Positions 9,661 to 19,099 are shown, counted from the stretch's first letter. The stretch is 64,000 nt of DNA from Erwinia rhapontici (GCF_012271765.1 NZ_VRKO01000015.1:21492-85491); one strand, 5' to 3'. The notes: a model not told the origin generated them from the sequence alone. Translations and numbers: made by a program.

Positions 9661-10902
9661 ATGGCAAATAAATTCAATAAATTAATCGGTTTTTCCGCAC
9701 CAGTGGTATTACCCGCTCTGTTGTTTACTCCGCTGAGTGCGCTTGCCGCCGGTAACTATTTCGATGCCCGCAATGATGCGATGGGCGGGGTGGGGGTTGC
9801 CTCTTCCAGCTACGGTTCGGCGGTGCTGGCGAACCCGGCGCTGATGACCAAATCAAAACCGGAAGACAGCGTCAGTATTATCCTGCCAGCCGTCGGTGCG
9901 CAGATCAGCGACAAAGGAAAACTGGTCGATAAGGTGGATGACCTGACCAATGCTGTCGACAGTTACAAAGACCTGGCGAATAATTTCGTCTTCCCCACGG
10001 ATATCCCCCGCGCCCAGTCGGCTGCCGGTGATCTAGCCGATCGTCTGCGCGAGATCAAAGGGCAGAAGGCATGGGCAAACGCGGGTGCTGCATTTGCAGT
10101 GACGGTTCCGAATGAGGTTCTGCCTTTCGCGTTTGTCACCAAAGCTTACGGTACGGCTTCCGTGGTAACCGATGTCACGCAAAGCGACATCGATTATCTG
10201 CAAGGTATTGCCGATGGCACTAACATTCCGACGACGGCGGGACTGAACAGCCTGACTTCTGCCGGACTGGGACGTGCAGCGGTGGTTTACGATATGGGGA
10301 TCGCCGTCGCGCATGAGTTCGATTTCGGTGGTCAGCCGGTGTCGCTGGGCATCACGCCAAAGCTGCAAAAAACCACGCTGTATAACTACAGCGCCTCGGT
10401 ATACAGCTATGACAAGTCAGACTTCACCAACGGCAATTATAAAAATACCAACACCGGGTTTAACCTGGATGCGGGCGCCTCAACCGACCTCGGTGAAAAC
10501 TGGACGCTGGGCCTGAGCGCGCAGAACCTGATCTCACGTGATATTGATACCAAAGAGGTCAGCGGCTACAAGGATACCTATCAAATCCGTCCGCTGGTCA
10601 CCTCCGGCGTGGCATACCATACCGAGCGCCTGACAACGGCACTGGATGTGGACCTGACCCCGACTAAGCGCTTTAAAACGCAACAGGACAGCCAGTATGC
10701 TGCCGTGGGTGCGGAGTATCGTTTACTGGACTGGCTGCAACTGCGCGCCGGTTACCGTGCTGATGTGAAGTCCAATGACACTGATGTCTTCACGGGCGGT
10801 TTTGGCCTGTCACCGTTTAACAAAGTGCATCTGGACCTTGCCGGGATGGTGGGGAAAGACAATACCTGGGGCGCCGTTGCCCAGTTGAACTTCACTTTCT
10901 GA
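9661..10902 (+). CDS. Outer-membrane beta-barrel protein, FadL/TraF-like family
   Basis: 413-residue predicted outer-membrane protein. It has a signal peptide with a likely cut after LSALA (about residue 26), followed by AGNYFDARNDAMGGVGVASS, the N-terminal pattern of FadL-type barrels annotated as conjugal transfer protein TraF. Alternating strand-like sequence runs to a terminal Phe (AVAQLNFTF), the usual barrel end. The ATG at 9661 is chosen because it starts the signal peptide; upstream ATGs would add an unlikely extension. No conjugation genes are nearby, so a conjugation role is not supported. It occupies the E. coli yjbL/yjbM position. Export or uptake of a hydrophobic compound is possible but unproven. 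Confidence 0.8.
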   Translation: MANKFNKLIGFSAPVVLPALLFTPLSALAAGNYFDARNDAMGGVGVASSSYGSAVLANPALMTKSKPEDSVSIILPAVGAQISDKGKLVDKVDDLTNAVDSYKDLANNFVFPTDIPRAQSAAGDLADRLREIKGQKAWANAGAAFAVTVPNEVLPFAFVTKAYGTASVVTDVTQSDIDYLQGIADGTNIPTTAGLNSLTSAGLGRAAVVYDMGIAVAHEFDFGGQPVSLGITPKLQKTTLYNYSASVYSYDKSDFTNGNYKNTNTGFNLDAGASTDLGENWTLGLSAQNLISRDIDTKEVSGYKDTYQIRPLVTSGVAYHTERLTTALDVDLTPTKRFKTQQDSQYAAVGAEYRLLDWLQLRAGYRADVKSNDTDVFTGGFGLSPFNKVHLDLAGMVGKDNTWGAVAQLNFTF

Positions 10903-10921
10903 TAGTCCGGATGGTCTTTAG

Positions 10922-10947
10922 GAGGGCAACCCTAAGGGGTTGTCCTC
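10922..10947 (+). terminator. Strong hairpin after the FadL/TraF-like gene
   Basis: GAGGGCAACCC (10922-10932) and GGGTTGTCCTC (10937-10947) form an 11-bp stem with one G-U pair and a TAAG loop. The T-rich stretch comes about 12 nt later, so termination is likely but the form is not ideal. Confidence 0.6.
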
Positions 10948-11083
10948 ACCCTTACTGGTTTTTCCTCGCACTTTTCCTGATATCCATCTTTGCTCACTCA
11001 ATCGAACAGACATACCCTGGATGGTTTTCTCCAATACTGGCAGACTGAGTAAACTCATAGGGGAAAATACAGGGAAGATAACA

Positions 11084-11374
11084 ATGCGGGTAATGAATGG
11101 AATGGTTTTGTTGTGTCTGGTAATCAGCGGGTGTGCGTCTAACATCACGACTGCGCCATCCAGGGATATCAAAGCATTTACCGATAATGCTGATAACTGC
11201 ATCCATATGTCGGGAGAATGGGATAGTAACCTCCCTAAAGAACGGCAGGTGGAAATTGAAAAATCTGTTGATAATTATTGCGGTAAAGCGAAAGAGCAGA
11301 AAGAAAAACTGAAAATAAAATATGAAAATGACCCTGCAGTTGAAAATATTTTAAACCGTTATGACTTTAGCTGA
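11084..11374 (+). CDS. Small predicted lipoprotein
   Basis: 96-residue protein with a short signal sequence and lipobox: MRVMNGMVLLCLVISGC-AS, with Cys17 as the lipidation site. AGGGAAG at 11071-11077 supports the ATG at 11084 over longer alternatives. The mature part is small, charged and helix-prone (KERQVEIEKSVDNYCGKAKE) with two further Cys residues. I do not recognise the family. It is more AT-rich toward the 3' end than its neighbours, consistent with an accessory gene between zur and dusA. Confidence 0.7.
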   Translation: MRVMNGMVLLCLVISGCASNITTAPSRDIKAFTDNADNCIHMSGEWDSNLPKERQVEIEKSVDNYCGKAKEQKEKLKIKYENDPAVENILNRYDFS

Positions 11375-11564
11375 TATTGAATAACTTAATAATTCATTCA
11401 AGTCACTGCGCTTTGAAGCGGAACGTTATTTTCTGATTTTTCCCAGCAGTCACCTCACGGCTGCTGGCAATCACCTTTCCCTGATCCTGTATCCTCGCGG
11501 CCCGCCGTGCTATGATTGCGCACAATATCGACACTCCCTTTCTGATACAGAGTTAACGCTTTTC

Positions 11565-12560
11565 ATGACCGATAATTTCCCTGCTCATCGCTTTTCCATT
11601 GCCCCGATGCTCGACTGGACCGATCGCCACTGTCGTTACTTTCATCGTCAGTTGACCCGGCAGACGTTGCTGTACACCGAAATGGTGACCACCGGGGCGA
11701 TTATCCACGGCAAAGGCGATTACCTGGCCTGGAGTTCTGAAGAGCAGCCCGTGGCGCTGCAACTGGGCGGCAGCGATCCGGCAGCACTGGCACAGTGTGC
11801 AAAACTGGCAGAAGAGCGTGGCTACAATGAGGTTAACCTCAATGTGGGCTGCCCGTCTGACCGTGTGCAGAATGGTCGCTTCGGTGCCTGCCTGATGGGT
11901 GAAGCCCAACTGGTGGCGGATTGCATCAAAGCGATGCGCGATGTGGTCTCTATTCCGGTTACCGTGAAAACCCGAATTGGCATCGACGATCAGGACAGCT
12001 ACGAATTCCTCTGTGATTTCATTCAGCGCGTTGCAGAGCAGGGGGGATGCGAGACATTTATTATTCACGCCCGCAAAGCCTGGCTCTCTGGCCTCAGCCC
12101 GAAAGAGAACCGTGAAATTCCACCGCTCGACTATGAACGCGTTTACCAGCTGAAGCGTGATTTCCCGCAGCTTACGCTATCGCTTAACGGCGGCGTCAAG
12201 TCGCTGGAAGAAGCCCGCACTCATTTACAGCATCTGGACGGGGTGATGATGGGGCGCGAAGCCTATCAGAACCCGGGACTGTTGGCGCAGGTAGACCAGA
12301 TGATCTTCGGCAGCACCGTGCCGATGGTTGATCCTGTTGCAGTGGTGCGTGCGATGTACCCGTATATCGAGCGCGAGCTGGCGAACGGTACTTACCTTGG
12401 CCACGTGACCCGCCATATGCTGGGACTGTTCCAGGGCATTCCTGGTGCGCGTCAGTGGCGTCGTTACCTGAGTGAGAATGCCCATAAAGCGGGTGCCGGT
12501 GTTGATGTGGTGGAAAAAGCCTTGCTACTGGTTGCGGATAAAGTGCCTGCCAACGTATAA
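11565..12560 (+). CDS. dusA: tRNA-dihydrouridine(20/20a) synthase DusA
   Basis: FMN-dependent enzyme that reduces uridine to dihydrouridine in the D-loop of tRNA. The 331-residue product has the N-terminal [19 protein letters not shown], the catalytic Cys in [20 protein letters not shown], the FMN phosphate-binding part [10 protein letters not shown], and [17 protein letters not shown]-terminal helical domain follows. The ATG at 11565 fits the family start, though the ribosome binding site is weak. It lies upstream of pspG as in E. coli. Confidence 0.96.
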   Translation: MTDNFPAHRFSIAPMLDWTDRHCRYFHRQLTRQTLLYTEMVTTGAIIHGKGDYLAWSSEEQPVALQLGGSDPAALAQCAKLAEERGYNEVNLNVGCPSDRVQNGRFGACLMGEAQLVADCIKAMRDVVSIPVTVKTRIGIDDQDSYEFLCDFIQRVAEQGGCETFIIHARKAWLSGLSPKENREIPPLDYERVYQLKRDFPQLTLSLNGGVKSLEEARTHLQHLDGVMMGREAYQNPGLLAQVDQMIFGSTVPMVDPVAVVRAMYPYIERELANGTYLGHVTRHMLGLFQGIPGARQWRRYLSENAHKAGAGVDVVEKALLLVADKVPANV

Positions 12561-12593
12561 CATCGTCAAATATTCACTAAGCTTTGATGAAAT

Positions 12594-12620
12594 TCACCAG
12601 GGTTGTTACGGCCCTGGTGA
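12594..12620 (+). terminator. Hairpin terminator after dusA
   Basis: TCACCAGGG and CCCTGGTGA are separated by 9 nt, 34 bp after the dusA stop. Only a weak T-rich stretch follows. Confidence 0.6.
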
Positions 12621-12662
12621 GTGCCTTCCTTATAGATCAATACCTTAAAATCCTCGCCGTAC

Positions 12663-12678
12663 TGGCACGCTTCTTGTA
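12663..12678 (+). promoter_or_regulatory. Sigma-54 promoter of pspG
   Basis: TGGCAC-GCTTC-TTGTA matches the -24/-12 sigma-54 consensus (TGGCAC-N5-TTGCA) with correct GG-to-G spacing and one change in the -12 element. E. coli pspG is transcribed by sigma-54 RNA polymerase with PspF. Confidence 0.8.
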
Positions 12679-12717
12679 ATAGTCCCTTCAGAGTCCCTTA
12701 TTCTGGAGCGTATCGAC

Positions 12718-12951
12718 ATGTTAGAGATCCTGTTTGTCATCGGCTTTTTTATGATGCTGTTGCTGACCGGTATTTCGTTATTGGGCATCATTGCAGCGCT
12801 GCTGGTGGCTACCGTAGTGATGGTCGTTGGCGGATTGTTCGCTGTTGTTATTAAATTGTTACCGTGGTTGCTGCTGGCGGTGATTGGCGTCTGGTTATAT
12901 CGGGCTTTTCGGAAACCCTCTGCGAAGGATAAACCCTGGTTATCTCGATAA
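12718..12951 (+). CDS. pspG: Phage shock protein G
   Basis: 77-residue inner-membrane protein with two or three hydrophobic segments. MLEILFVIGFFMMLLLTG, SLLGIIAALL and IKLLPWLLLAVIGVWLYRA match PspG, an effector of the phage-shock response to inner-membrane stress. The gene is unlinked to pspABCDE, as in E. coli. It has its own sigma-54 promoter about 40 bp upstream, implying PspF activation. The C-terminal tail (KPSAKDKPWLSR) differs from the E. coli protein. Confidence 0.93.
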   Translation: MLEILFVIGFFMMLLLTGISLLGIIAALLVATVVMVVGGLFAVVIKLLPWLLLAVIGVWLYRAFRKPSAKDKPWLSR

Positions 12952-13143
12952 TATCAATGAGTTGCCTGAGGTCTTTGGCGTGTTAATGCGGGTTGGATCA
13001 CATCATGGCAAATTGCTAAGCACCATTTCGCAATTAAACATATTTTTTACTTATGAATTCTGCCAGGATGGTTTCACTGAATCAAAACGTATTCATCGCC
13101 GCTGACCCTACACTCAGTGCGAACTATAAAAAAGAAAGAAAAA

Positions 13144-13165
13144 AGGGCCTCCTTCGGGAGGCCCT
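13144..13165 (-). terminator. Rho-independent terminator of qorA
   Basis: AGGGCCTCC-TTCG-GGAGGCCCT is a perfect 9-bp stem with a stable tetraloop. The A-rich tract on its left gives a run of U in the qorA transcript. It lies 26 bp after the qorA stop. Confidence 0.9.
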
Positions 13166-13190
13166 GATTATTTGTGCAGTACGCCAGAAA

Positions 13191-14171
13191 TCACGGTATT
13201 AATAAACTCGATCCCTGTGTACCACGTCCTTCGAGTACCTGGTGCGCCCGCTCTGCATCGGCCAGCGCAAACTTCTGCGTGTCTGGCACATCCACTTTAA
13301 TCGCATTACTTGCCATCAGCGAGAACAGCTCATTGCTGGCCTGAAGCAGCGCTTCACGCGTGGTGATATAACCATTGAGGGATGGCCGGGTCACATACAG
13401 TGATCCTTTTTGATTGAGGATGCTGAGATTCACACCCGTCACCGGGCCGGATGAGTTGCCAAAGCTGACCATCAGGCCACGACGCTGCAGGCAGTCCAGC
13501 GATGCTTCCCAGGTATCTTTCCCTACCGAGTCATACACCACACGCAGCTTTTTGCCATGGGTCAACTCGCTGACGCGCGCGGCAATGTCCTCTTCCCGAT
13601 AGTTAATGGTTTCCCAGGCGCCCGCACGTTTTGCCAGCGCGGCTTTCTCCGCCGAGCCTACCGTGCCGATCAGATGTGCCCCGAGCGCCTTTGCCCACTG
13701 GCAGGCAATCAGCCCGACGCCGCCTGCAGCGGCATGGAACAGAAACACCTCATCCGGCTGCACCACATAGGTCTGGCGCAGCAAATAATGCACCGTCAGG
13801 CCTTTAAGAAAGGATGCCGCGCCCTGTTCATAGGAGATGGCATCCGGCAGCAGCGCCACCTTATCGACCGGAACGTTGTGCACTTCGCTGTAGGCACCCA
13901 GAGACGACTGTGCGTAAACCACACGGTCACCTGGTTTCAGGGCGCTGACGCCAGCGCCAACGCGAGTGACGATCCCGGCGGCTTCTGTTCCCAGCCCGGC
14001 AGGAAGCGGAGCAGAGTACAGGCCGCTGCGCACATAGGTATCGATGTAATTGATGCCGATGGCTTTGTTCTCAACCTGCACCTCACCGGGGGCCGGATCG
14101 GTCGGTTCAAAACTCACCAGCTGCATCACTTCGGGTGCACCGTGCTGGCTGATTTGTATACGTTTCGCCAT
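13191..14171 (-). CDS. qorA: NADPH quinone oxidoreductase
   Basis: Cytoplasmic zinc-free medium-chain dehydrogenase family quinone reductase. The 326-residue product matches QorA over its whole length: VENKAIGINYIDTYVRSGLY, GLGTEAAGIVTRVG, AAAGGVGLIACQWAKALGA (nucleotide-binding Rossmann motif), VYDSVGKDTWEASLDCLQRR and the terminal GTQGSSLLIP. The start at 14171 is supported by GGAG in the leader and the family start MAKRIQ; longer frames reach into the dnaB promoter. The gene is divergent from dnaB. Confidence 0.95.
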   Translation of the reverse strand: MAKRIQISQHGAPEVMQLVSFEPTDPAPGEVQVENKAIGINYIDTYVRSGLYSAPLPAGLGTEAAGIVTRVGAGVSALKPGDRVVYAQSSLGAYSEVHNVPVDKVALLPDAISYEQGAASFLKGLTVHYLLRQTYVVQPDEVFLFHAAAGGVGLIACQWAKALGAHLIGTVGSAEKAALAKRAGAWETINYREEDIAARVSELTHGKKLRVVYDSVGKDTWEASLDCLQRRGLMVSFGNSSGPVTGVNLSILNQKGSLYVTRPSLNGYITTREALLQASNELFSLMASNAIKVDVPDTQKFALADAERAHQVLEGRGTQGSSLLIP

Positions 14172-14272
14172 GTTCACTCCTGTGGATTTCGCGGTAATGT
14201 GGGGGAGGACGTCAGTCATGCAAACGGGTATACTTGCGCGTCCCCCCACAAGATTTTTGGTATCGCATCACT

Positions 14273-15688
14273 ATGGCAGGAAATAAACCCACCAACAAAT
14301 CCTTCGAAAACCGCGAGCCGCGTGACCGCCAGATGGAAGGTCTTAAGCTGCCCCCGCACTCGCTGGAAGCTGAACAGTCGGTGTTGGGCGGTTTAATGCT
14401 GGATAACGAACGCTGGGATAACGTTGCCGAGCGCGTGGTGGCAAAGGATTTCTTTAGCCGCCCGCACCGGATGATCTTCGCGGAGATGCAGCGCCTGCTG
14501 GAACTGGGTAAACCGATCGATCTGATTACCCTTTCCGAATCGATGGAAACCAAAGGCGAACTGAGCATGGTCGGCGGTTTTGCCTATCTGGCTGAGTTGT
14601 CTAAAAATACGCCAAGTGCGGCAAACATCGGCGCCTATGCGGATATCGTCCGTGAACGTGCCGTTGTGCGTGAGATGATTTCCGTTGCTAACGAAATTGC
14701 GGATGCCGGTTATGATCCTCAGGGGCGCACCAGTGAAGATCTGCTCGATCTGGCGGAAACCCGCGTGTTCCAGATCGCCGAAAGCCGTGCCAATAAAGAT
14801 GAAGGGCCGAAGAGTGTTGATCAGATCCTCGAATCAACAATCGAGCGTATCGAGGCCCTCTATCAGACGCCGCAGAATGGTGTCACAGGGGTGGATACGG
14901 GCTACGGCGATCTGAATAAGAAAACTGCCGGGCTTCAGCGTTCTGACCTGATTATCGTCGCGGCCCGTCCGTCGATGGGTAAAACCACCTTTGCCATGAA
15001 CCTGTGTGAAAACGCAGCGATGGAACAGGATAAACCGGTGCTGATCTTCAGCCTGGAGATGCCCGGCGAGCAGATCATGATGCGTATGCTGGCATCGATG
15101 TCCCGCGTTGACCAGACCCGTATTCGTACCGGTCAGCTTGATGATGAGGATTGGGCGCGCATCTCCAGCACTATGGGGATCATGATGGAGAAGAAGAACA
15201 TGTACATTGATGATTCTTCCGGCCTCACCCCGACCGATGTTCGTTCGCGTGCGCGCCGTATTTTCCGTGAGCACGGCGGCTTAAGTCTGATCATGATCGA
15301 CTACCTGCAATTGATGCGCGTACCGGCACTGTCCGATAACCGTACCCTGGAAATTGCTGAGATATCACGTTCGCTTAAGGCGCTCGCGAAAGAGCTTCAG
15401 GTGCCGGTTGTGGCGCTGTCGCAGCTTAACCGCTCTCTGGAGCAACGCAGTAATAAACGCCCGATTAACTCCGACCTGCGTGAATCCGGCTCCATCGAGC
15501 AGGATGCCGACTTGATCATGTTTATCTACCGTGATGAGGTTTATGAAGAAAACAGCGAGCATAAAGGCATCGCTGAGATCATCATCGGTAAGCAGCGTAA
15601 CGGCCCCATCGGGACTGTACGCCTGACCTTTAATGGTCAGTGGTCGCGCTTCGACAACTATGCGGGTCCGCAGTACGACGACGAGTAA
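14273..15688 (+). CDS. dnaB: Replicative DNA helicase DnaB
   Basis: Hexameric 5'-3' helicase that drives the replication fork. The 471-residue product is identical in length to E. coli DnaB. It has the N-terminal DnaG-interacting domain (PPHSLEAEQSVLGGLMLDNERW), the Walker A motif ARPSMGKTTFAMNL, Walker B LIMIDYLQLMRV, and the C-terminal RESGSIEQDADLIMFIYRDEVY and GKQRNGPIGTVRLTF arginine-finger region. The ATG at 14273 begins the conserved MAGNKP. A GTAGGGG-type repeat cluster follows the stop. In E. coli alr and tyrB follow; alr is absent here. Confidence 0.98.
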   Translation: MAGNKPTNKSFENREPRDRQMEGLKLPPHSLEAEQSVLGGLMLDNERWDNVAERVVAKDFFSRPHRMIFAEMQRLLELGKPIDLITLSESMETKGELSMVGGFAYLAELSKNTPSAANIGAYADIVRERAVVREMISVANEIADAGYDPQGRTSEDLLDLAETRVFQIAESRANKDEGPKSVDQILESTIERIEALYQTPQNGVTGVDTGYGDLNKKTAGLQRSDLIIVAARPSMGKTTFAMNLCENAAMEQDKPVLIFSLEMPGEQIMMRMLASMSRVDQTRIRTGQLDDEDWARISSTMGIMMEKKNMYIDDSSGLTPTDVRSRARRIFREHGGLSLIMIDYLQLMRVPALSDNRTLEIAEISRSLKALAKELQVPVVALSQLNRSLEQRSNKRPINSDLRESGSIEQDADLIMFIYRDEVYEENSEHKGIAEIIIGKQRNGPIGTVRLTFNGQWSRFDNYAGPQYDDE

Positions 15689-15695
15689 TCTTTTC

Positions 15696-15843
15696 GGGTC
15701 GGGCATGCCCGACCCCTACGATTTATCCCTCGCTTCCGACGCGATACAACATACCTCGCCAATCTTGGTGGGCCAGCCTGCCCAACCCCCCTACGATTTA
15801 TCCCTCGCTTCCGACGCTTGTAGGGGGCGGGCATGCCCGACCC
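15696..15843. repeat. Cluster of three GTAGGGG-type palindromes after dnaB
   Basis: A perfect palindrome GGGTCGGGCATGCCCGACCC lies at 15696-15715, a degenerate copy near 15769-15789, and a third with an inverted GTAGGGG flank at 15823-15843. Between them a 27-bp direct repeat beginning CTACGATTTATCCC occurs at 15716-15742 and 15791-15817. The cluster fills most of the dnaB to Lrp-regulator interval and may end dnaB transcription. Confidence 0.85.
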
Positions 15844-15942
15844 GCTTTCAACGCCTGTCATCACAAAATAGTGTTGGACAACACTGCAATGAATGCGGTT
15901 ATCTGTCTGTCAGCTGTATCCAGACACCAGCACGGATGAACG

Positions 15943-16422
15943 ATGACCCAGATTGATGATTTTGACCTTAAGATACTGACTTTACTGGAAGCGAATGGTC
16001 GCCTGACTAACCAGGAATTGAGCGATATTGTGAAGCTGTCCGCCTCACAGTGCTCACGCCGCCGTATTAACCTGGAACAGGCTGGATTGATCCTTGGCTA
16101 TCACGCGCGGTTGTCCCCGGATGCCGTCGGCCTGGGGATGATCGGCCTGATTGAAGTGCGGCTGATCAGCCACACGACAGAATACGTTGAGAGTTTTCAC
16201 CGCATGGTGTCCGAGCAGTCGGCTATCGTGGATGCCTATAAAACCACGGGTGACGCTGATTACCTGTTGAAAGTGGCGGTGGCCGATCTCGCCGGGCTGA
16301 GCGCGCTGATTAGCCAGTTGGTGGCAGGGCATCAAAGCGTTTCGCATGTGAAGACGTCAGTGGTCCTGAACCGCCTGAAAGAGAATGGCCTGATGTCGGT
16401 GAGTGAGACGCTGCTGCGCTAA
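15943..16422 (+). CDS. Lrp/AsnC-family transcriptional regulator
   Basis: 159-residue regulator with the Lrp/AsnC layout: an N-terminal helix-turn-helix (DLKILTLLEANGRLTNQELSDIVKLSASQCSRRRINLEQAGLI, here split by description at residues 6-48) and a C-terminal RAM ligand-sensing domain (VDAYKTTGDADYLLKVAVAD). Such proteins usually respond to amino acids and form octamers. It is not Lrp itself, being shorter and divergent. It sits in the place of alr, 255 bp upstream of a YitT-type membrane protein on the same strand, which is the most likely target. The ligand is unknown. Confidence 0.88.
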   Translation: MTQIDDFDLKILTLLEANGRLTNQELSDIVKLSASQCSRRRINLEQAGLILGYHARLSPDAVGLGMIGLIEVRLISHTTEYVESFHRMVSEQSAIVDAYKTTGDADYLLKVAVADLAGLSALISQLVAGHQSVSHVKTSVVLNRLKENGLMSVSETLLR

Positions 16423-16436
16423 AACAGTGCATGTCG

Positions 16437-16453
16437 CGCACCATGCTTGTGCA
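16437..16453. promoter_or_regulatory. NtrC-like dyad between the Lrp-type regulator and the YitT gene
   Basis: CGCACCATGCTTGTGCA contains GCAC-N7-GTGC, the core of the NtrC consensus. No properly spaced sigma-54 promoter was found downstream, so the assignment is weak. The dyad could instead bind the adjacent Lrp-type regulator. Confidence 0.3.
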
Positions 16454-16677
16454 TCAAAGCGATCTTTCATGCGGAATGTGTGCGATAAAATCAACTTAAG
16501 TGCGTGATGTGATGCTTAAATGGCAATTTCATGCACAAAAACGAGCAACAAAGCGCCTTGTATTCAATGGGTTAATTCGCTGGCACCATCCGGTGGCTCC
16601 AGGGGCCGCCGGATTGGTGCGATTTTTGCTATATATTGGGCAATCAATAAAGCAATAATCACCCGAGAATCAATCCG

Positions 16678-17295
16678 ATGGATAACGTCGTGCAACAACC
16701 TGTAAAAATCCCCCATACCCTGCTGGAAGATGTGCTGGCTATTCTGCTGGGTACGTTGATGGTCTCTTTTGGTGTCACGCTGCTGAAACAGGCCGGGGCG
16801 CTGACCGGAAGTACTGCCGGTATCGCCTTTCTGATCAGCTACTTGAGTAAAACCTCCTTTGGGCTGGCATTTTTCCTGATCAACATCCCATTTTACTGGC
16901 TGGCCGTGAAGCGCATGGGTTGGGCTTTCACTGTGAAAACCTTCTCTGCTGTGGCACTGGTCTCTGCATTTAGCCACCTGCACCCATTATTCATCCATTT
17001 TTCCGCGCTGGATCCCTTTTATGCGACACTGTTCGGTAACGTGGTCATGGGGATTGGGTTTATAGTGTTATTTCGCCATAAGGCCAGCCTGGGTGGGATC
17101 AATATCCTGGCGTTGTGGTTGCAGGACCGTTACGGTATTCGCGCCGGAAAACTGCAAATGGGGGTGGATACCTGCGTGGTGTTGGCCTCGCTGTTTGTTG
17201 TTTCGCGCGAGATGCTGGCGGCCTCTATTGCCGGTGCGGTAGTGCTGAATCTGATTATTGCCATGAACCACCGCCCTGGCCGCTATTACGTTTAA
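16678..17295 (+). CDS. YitT-family inner-membrane protein
   Basis: 205-residue membrane protein with five or six predicted helices. The region [20 protein letters not shown], the Gly-rich [15 protein letters not shown] and [20 protein letters not shown] are typical of the YitT/DUF161 family. These proteins are widespread and their substrate is not known. The gene lies downstream of an Lrp/AsnC-type regulator, a pairing that suggests amino-acid-responsive control, but this is inference. It precedes tyrB by 74 bp. Confidence 0.82.
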   Translation: MDNVVQQPVKIPHTLLEDVLAILLGTLMVSFGVTLLKQAGALTGSTAGIAFLISYLSKTSFGLAFFLINIPFYWLAVKRMGWAFTVKTFSAVALVSAFSHLHPLFIHFSALDPFYATLFGNVVMGIGFIVLFRHKASLGGINILALWLQDRYGIRAGKLQMGVDTCVVLASLFVVSREMLAASIAGAVVLNLIIAMNHRPGRYYV

Positions 17296-17369
17296 CCCTG
17301 CCTGAATTTACCGCAACGCCCGCCGCGGCGTTGCAGGACATGACTGATTATTTAATGGAGACTTGCACC

Positions 17370-18563
17370 GTGTTTCAAAACGTTGATGCCTACGCTGGCG
17401 ATCCGATTCTCTCCCTGATGGAAACTTTCAAGCAGGACAACTGCGCGCACAAGGTGAACCTGAGCATCGGCCTGTATTACGACGCACAGGGTGTGATCCC
17501 ACAGATGAGGGCGGTTGCCGCAGCGGAAGCTTTGCTGAATGCACAGCCACAGAGTGCCTCTCTCTATCTGCCGATGGAAGGCCTGCCACCTTACCGCAGC
17601 GCGGTTGCGCCACTGCTGTTTGGCGCAGAACATCCGGTACTGAAAGCGGGGCGTATCGCCACAATTCAGACCCTGGGGGGATCGGGTGCGCTGAAAGTCG
17701 GTGCTGACTTCCTGAAATACTACTTCCCGAATTCACAGGTCTGGGTCAGCGATCCGACCTGGGAAAACCACATTGCCATCTTTGCGGGTGCCGGCTTCAC
17801 GGTCAATACGTACCCGTGGTATGACGATGAAAGCAATGGTGTGAAGTTCGCCGCGTTGCTGGAAAAACTGAACACCTTGCCTGCCCAGAGCATTGTGCTG
17901 CTGCATCCGTGCTGCCATAACCCAACCGGGGCTGATCTGACCAACGCACAGTGGGATGAAGTGACCGCTGTGCTGAAAGCACGCGAGCTGATCCCGTTCC
18001 TGGATATCGCCTATCAGGGCTTCGGTGCTGGCATGGAAGACGATGCCTATGCTATCCGCGCTATCGCCGCGGCGGGCCTGCCTGCGCTGGTCAGTAACTC
18101 ATTCTCTAAAATCTTCTCCCTGTATGGCGAACGCGTTGGCGGCCTGTCCATCGTCTGTGATGATGCGGATGAAGCCGCTCGTGTGCTTGGCCAGCTCAAA
18201 GCGACTGTGCGCCGTAACTACTCCAGCCCACCAAACTTTGGTGCGCAGGTCGTCTCCTGCGTGCTCAATAACCCTGAGCTGAAAGCCAGCTGGCTGGCAG
18301 AAGTAGAAGCGATGCGCGTGCGTATTCTGGAAATGCGTCAGGCGCTGGTGGAAGGGCTTACCCTCGCCGTCCCGGGTAAAAACTTTGACTACTTGCTGAA
18401 GCAGCGCGGCATGTTCAGCTACACCGGCCTGAGCGCAGCACAGGTCGACCGCCTGCGTAATGAGTTTGGCGTGTACCTGATTGCCAGCGGACGTATCTGC
18501 ATCGCTGGCCTGAACCACAACAATGTGCGTCAGGTTGCGGAAGCGATGGCTGCTGTTATGTAA
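17370..18563 (+). CDS. tyrB: Aromatic-amino-acid aminotransferase
   Basis: PLP-dependent class-I aminotransferase that makes tyrosine and phenylalanine from their 2-oxo acids and also acts on leucine. The 397-residue product equals the E. coli length. It has [49 protein letters not shown] and the PLP-binding lysine in [18 protein letters not shown] chose the GTG at 17370 because GGAG (17357-17360) is well placed and the protein then starts at the family position ([11 protein letters not shown]). In-frame ATGs at 17340 and 17355 are alternatives. No TyrR box was recognised upstream. Confidence 0.96.
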   Translation: MFQNVDAYAGDPILSLMETFKQDNCAHKVNLSIGLYYDAQGVIPQMRAVAAAEALLNAQPQSASLYLPMEGLPPYRSAVAPLLFGAEHPVLKAGRIATIQTLGGSGALKVGADFLKYYFPNSQVWVSDPTWENHIAIFAGAGFTVNTYPWYDDESNGVKFAALLEKLNTLPAQSIVLLHPCCHNPTGADLTNAQWDEVTAVLKARELIPFLDIAYQGFGAGMEDDAYAIRAIAAAGLPALVSNSFSKIFSLYGERVGGLSIVCDDADEAARVLGQLKATVRRNYSSPPNFGAQVVSCVLNNPELKASWLAEVEAMRVRILEMRQALVEGLTLAVPGKNFDYLLKQRGMFSYTGLSAAQVDRLRNEFGVYLIASGRICIAGLNHNNVRQVAEAMAAVM

Positions 18564-18569
18564 TCATTT

Positions 18570-18592
18570 CTGGCCGGGACTCTCCCGGCCAG
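18570..18592 (+). terminator. Hairpin terminator after tyrB
   Basis: CTGGCCGGGA and TCCCGGCCAG pair across a 3-nt loop seven bases after the tyrB stop. The T-rich tail is weak and delayed. Confidence 0.7.
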
Positions 18593-18677
18593 CTATTCCT
18601 GCTTTTTCACTTTTCAGGTTTACCTTTTCGCCACTTGCTGCACACTTAACGCATCTATTGCGTTAAGGAGTCCTACT

Positions 18678-19097
18678 ATGTGGTATCAGCAAACGCTCAC
18701 TCTGAACGAAAAACCGCGTGGCTTTCATCTGATAACGGATGAGATCCTCGGTGAACTACGTCGATTAAGTGATGTGCAGACCGGGCTGCTGCATCTGCTG
18801 TTGCAGCATACATCTGCTTCCCTGACGCTGAACGAAAACTGCGATCCCACGGTGAGAACCGATATGGAGCAACATTTTCTGCGTTCGGTGCCGGACAATG
18901 CGCCCTACCAGCACGACTATGAAGGTGCGGATGATATGCCTGCCCATATTAAGTCCTCGCTGCTGGGCACCTCACTGTTGCTGCCGATCAGCCGTGGTCG
19001 GCTGATGCTGGGGACATGGCAGGGAATTTACCTGGGTGAACACCGGATTCGCGGTGGTGCCCGACGTATCGTGGCAACCCTACAGGGGGATGATTAA
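18678..19097 (+). CDS. yjbQ: YjbQ, UPF0047 family protein
   Basis: 139-residue protein of the YjbQ/UPF0047 family, members of which show weak thiamin-phosphate synthase activity in vitro; the true role is unknown. Conserved features are [43 protein letters not shown] and [13 protein letters not shown]. The His, Asp and Glu residues in these motifs probably bind a metal. AAGGAG lies before the ATG. It overlaps in function and context with yjbR, which begins two bases after its stop. aphA, which precedes yjbQ in E. coli, is absent. Confidence 0.94.
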   Translation: MWYQQTLTLNEKPRGFHLITDEILGELRRLSDVQTGLLHLLLQHTSASLTLNENCDPTVRTDMEQHFLRSVPDNAPYQHDYEGADDMPAHIKSSLLGTSLLLPISRGRLMLGTWQGIYLGEHRIRGGARRIVATLQGDD

Positions 19098-19099
19098 GC

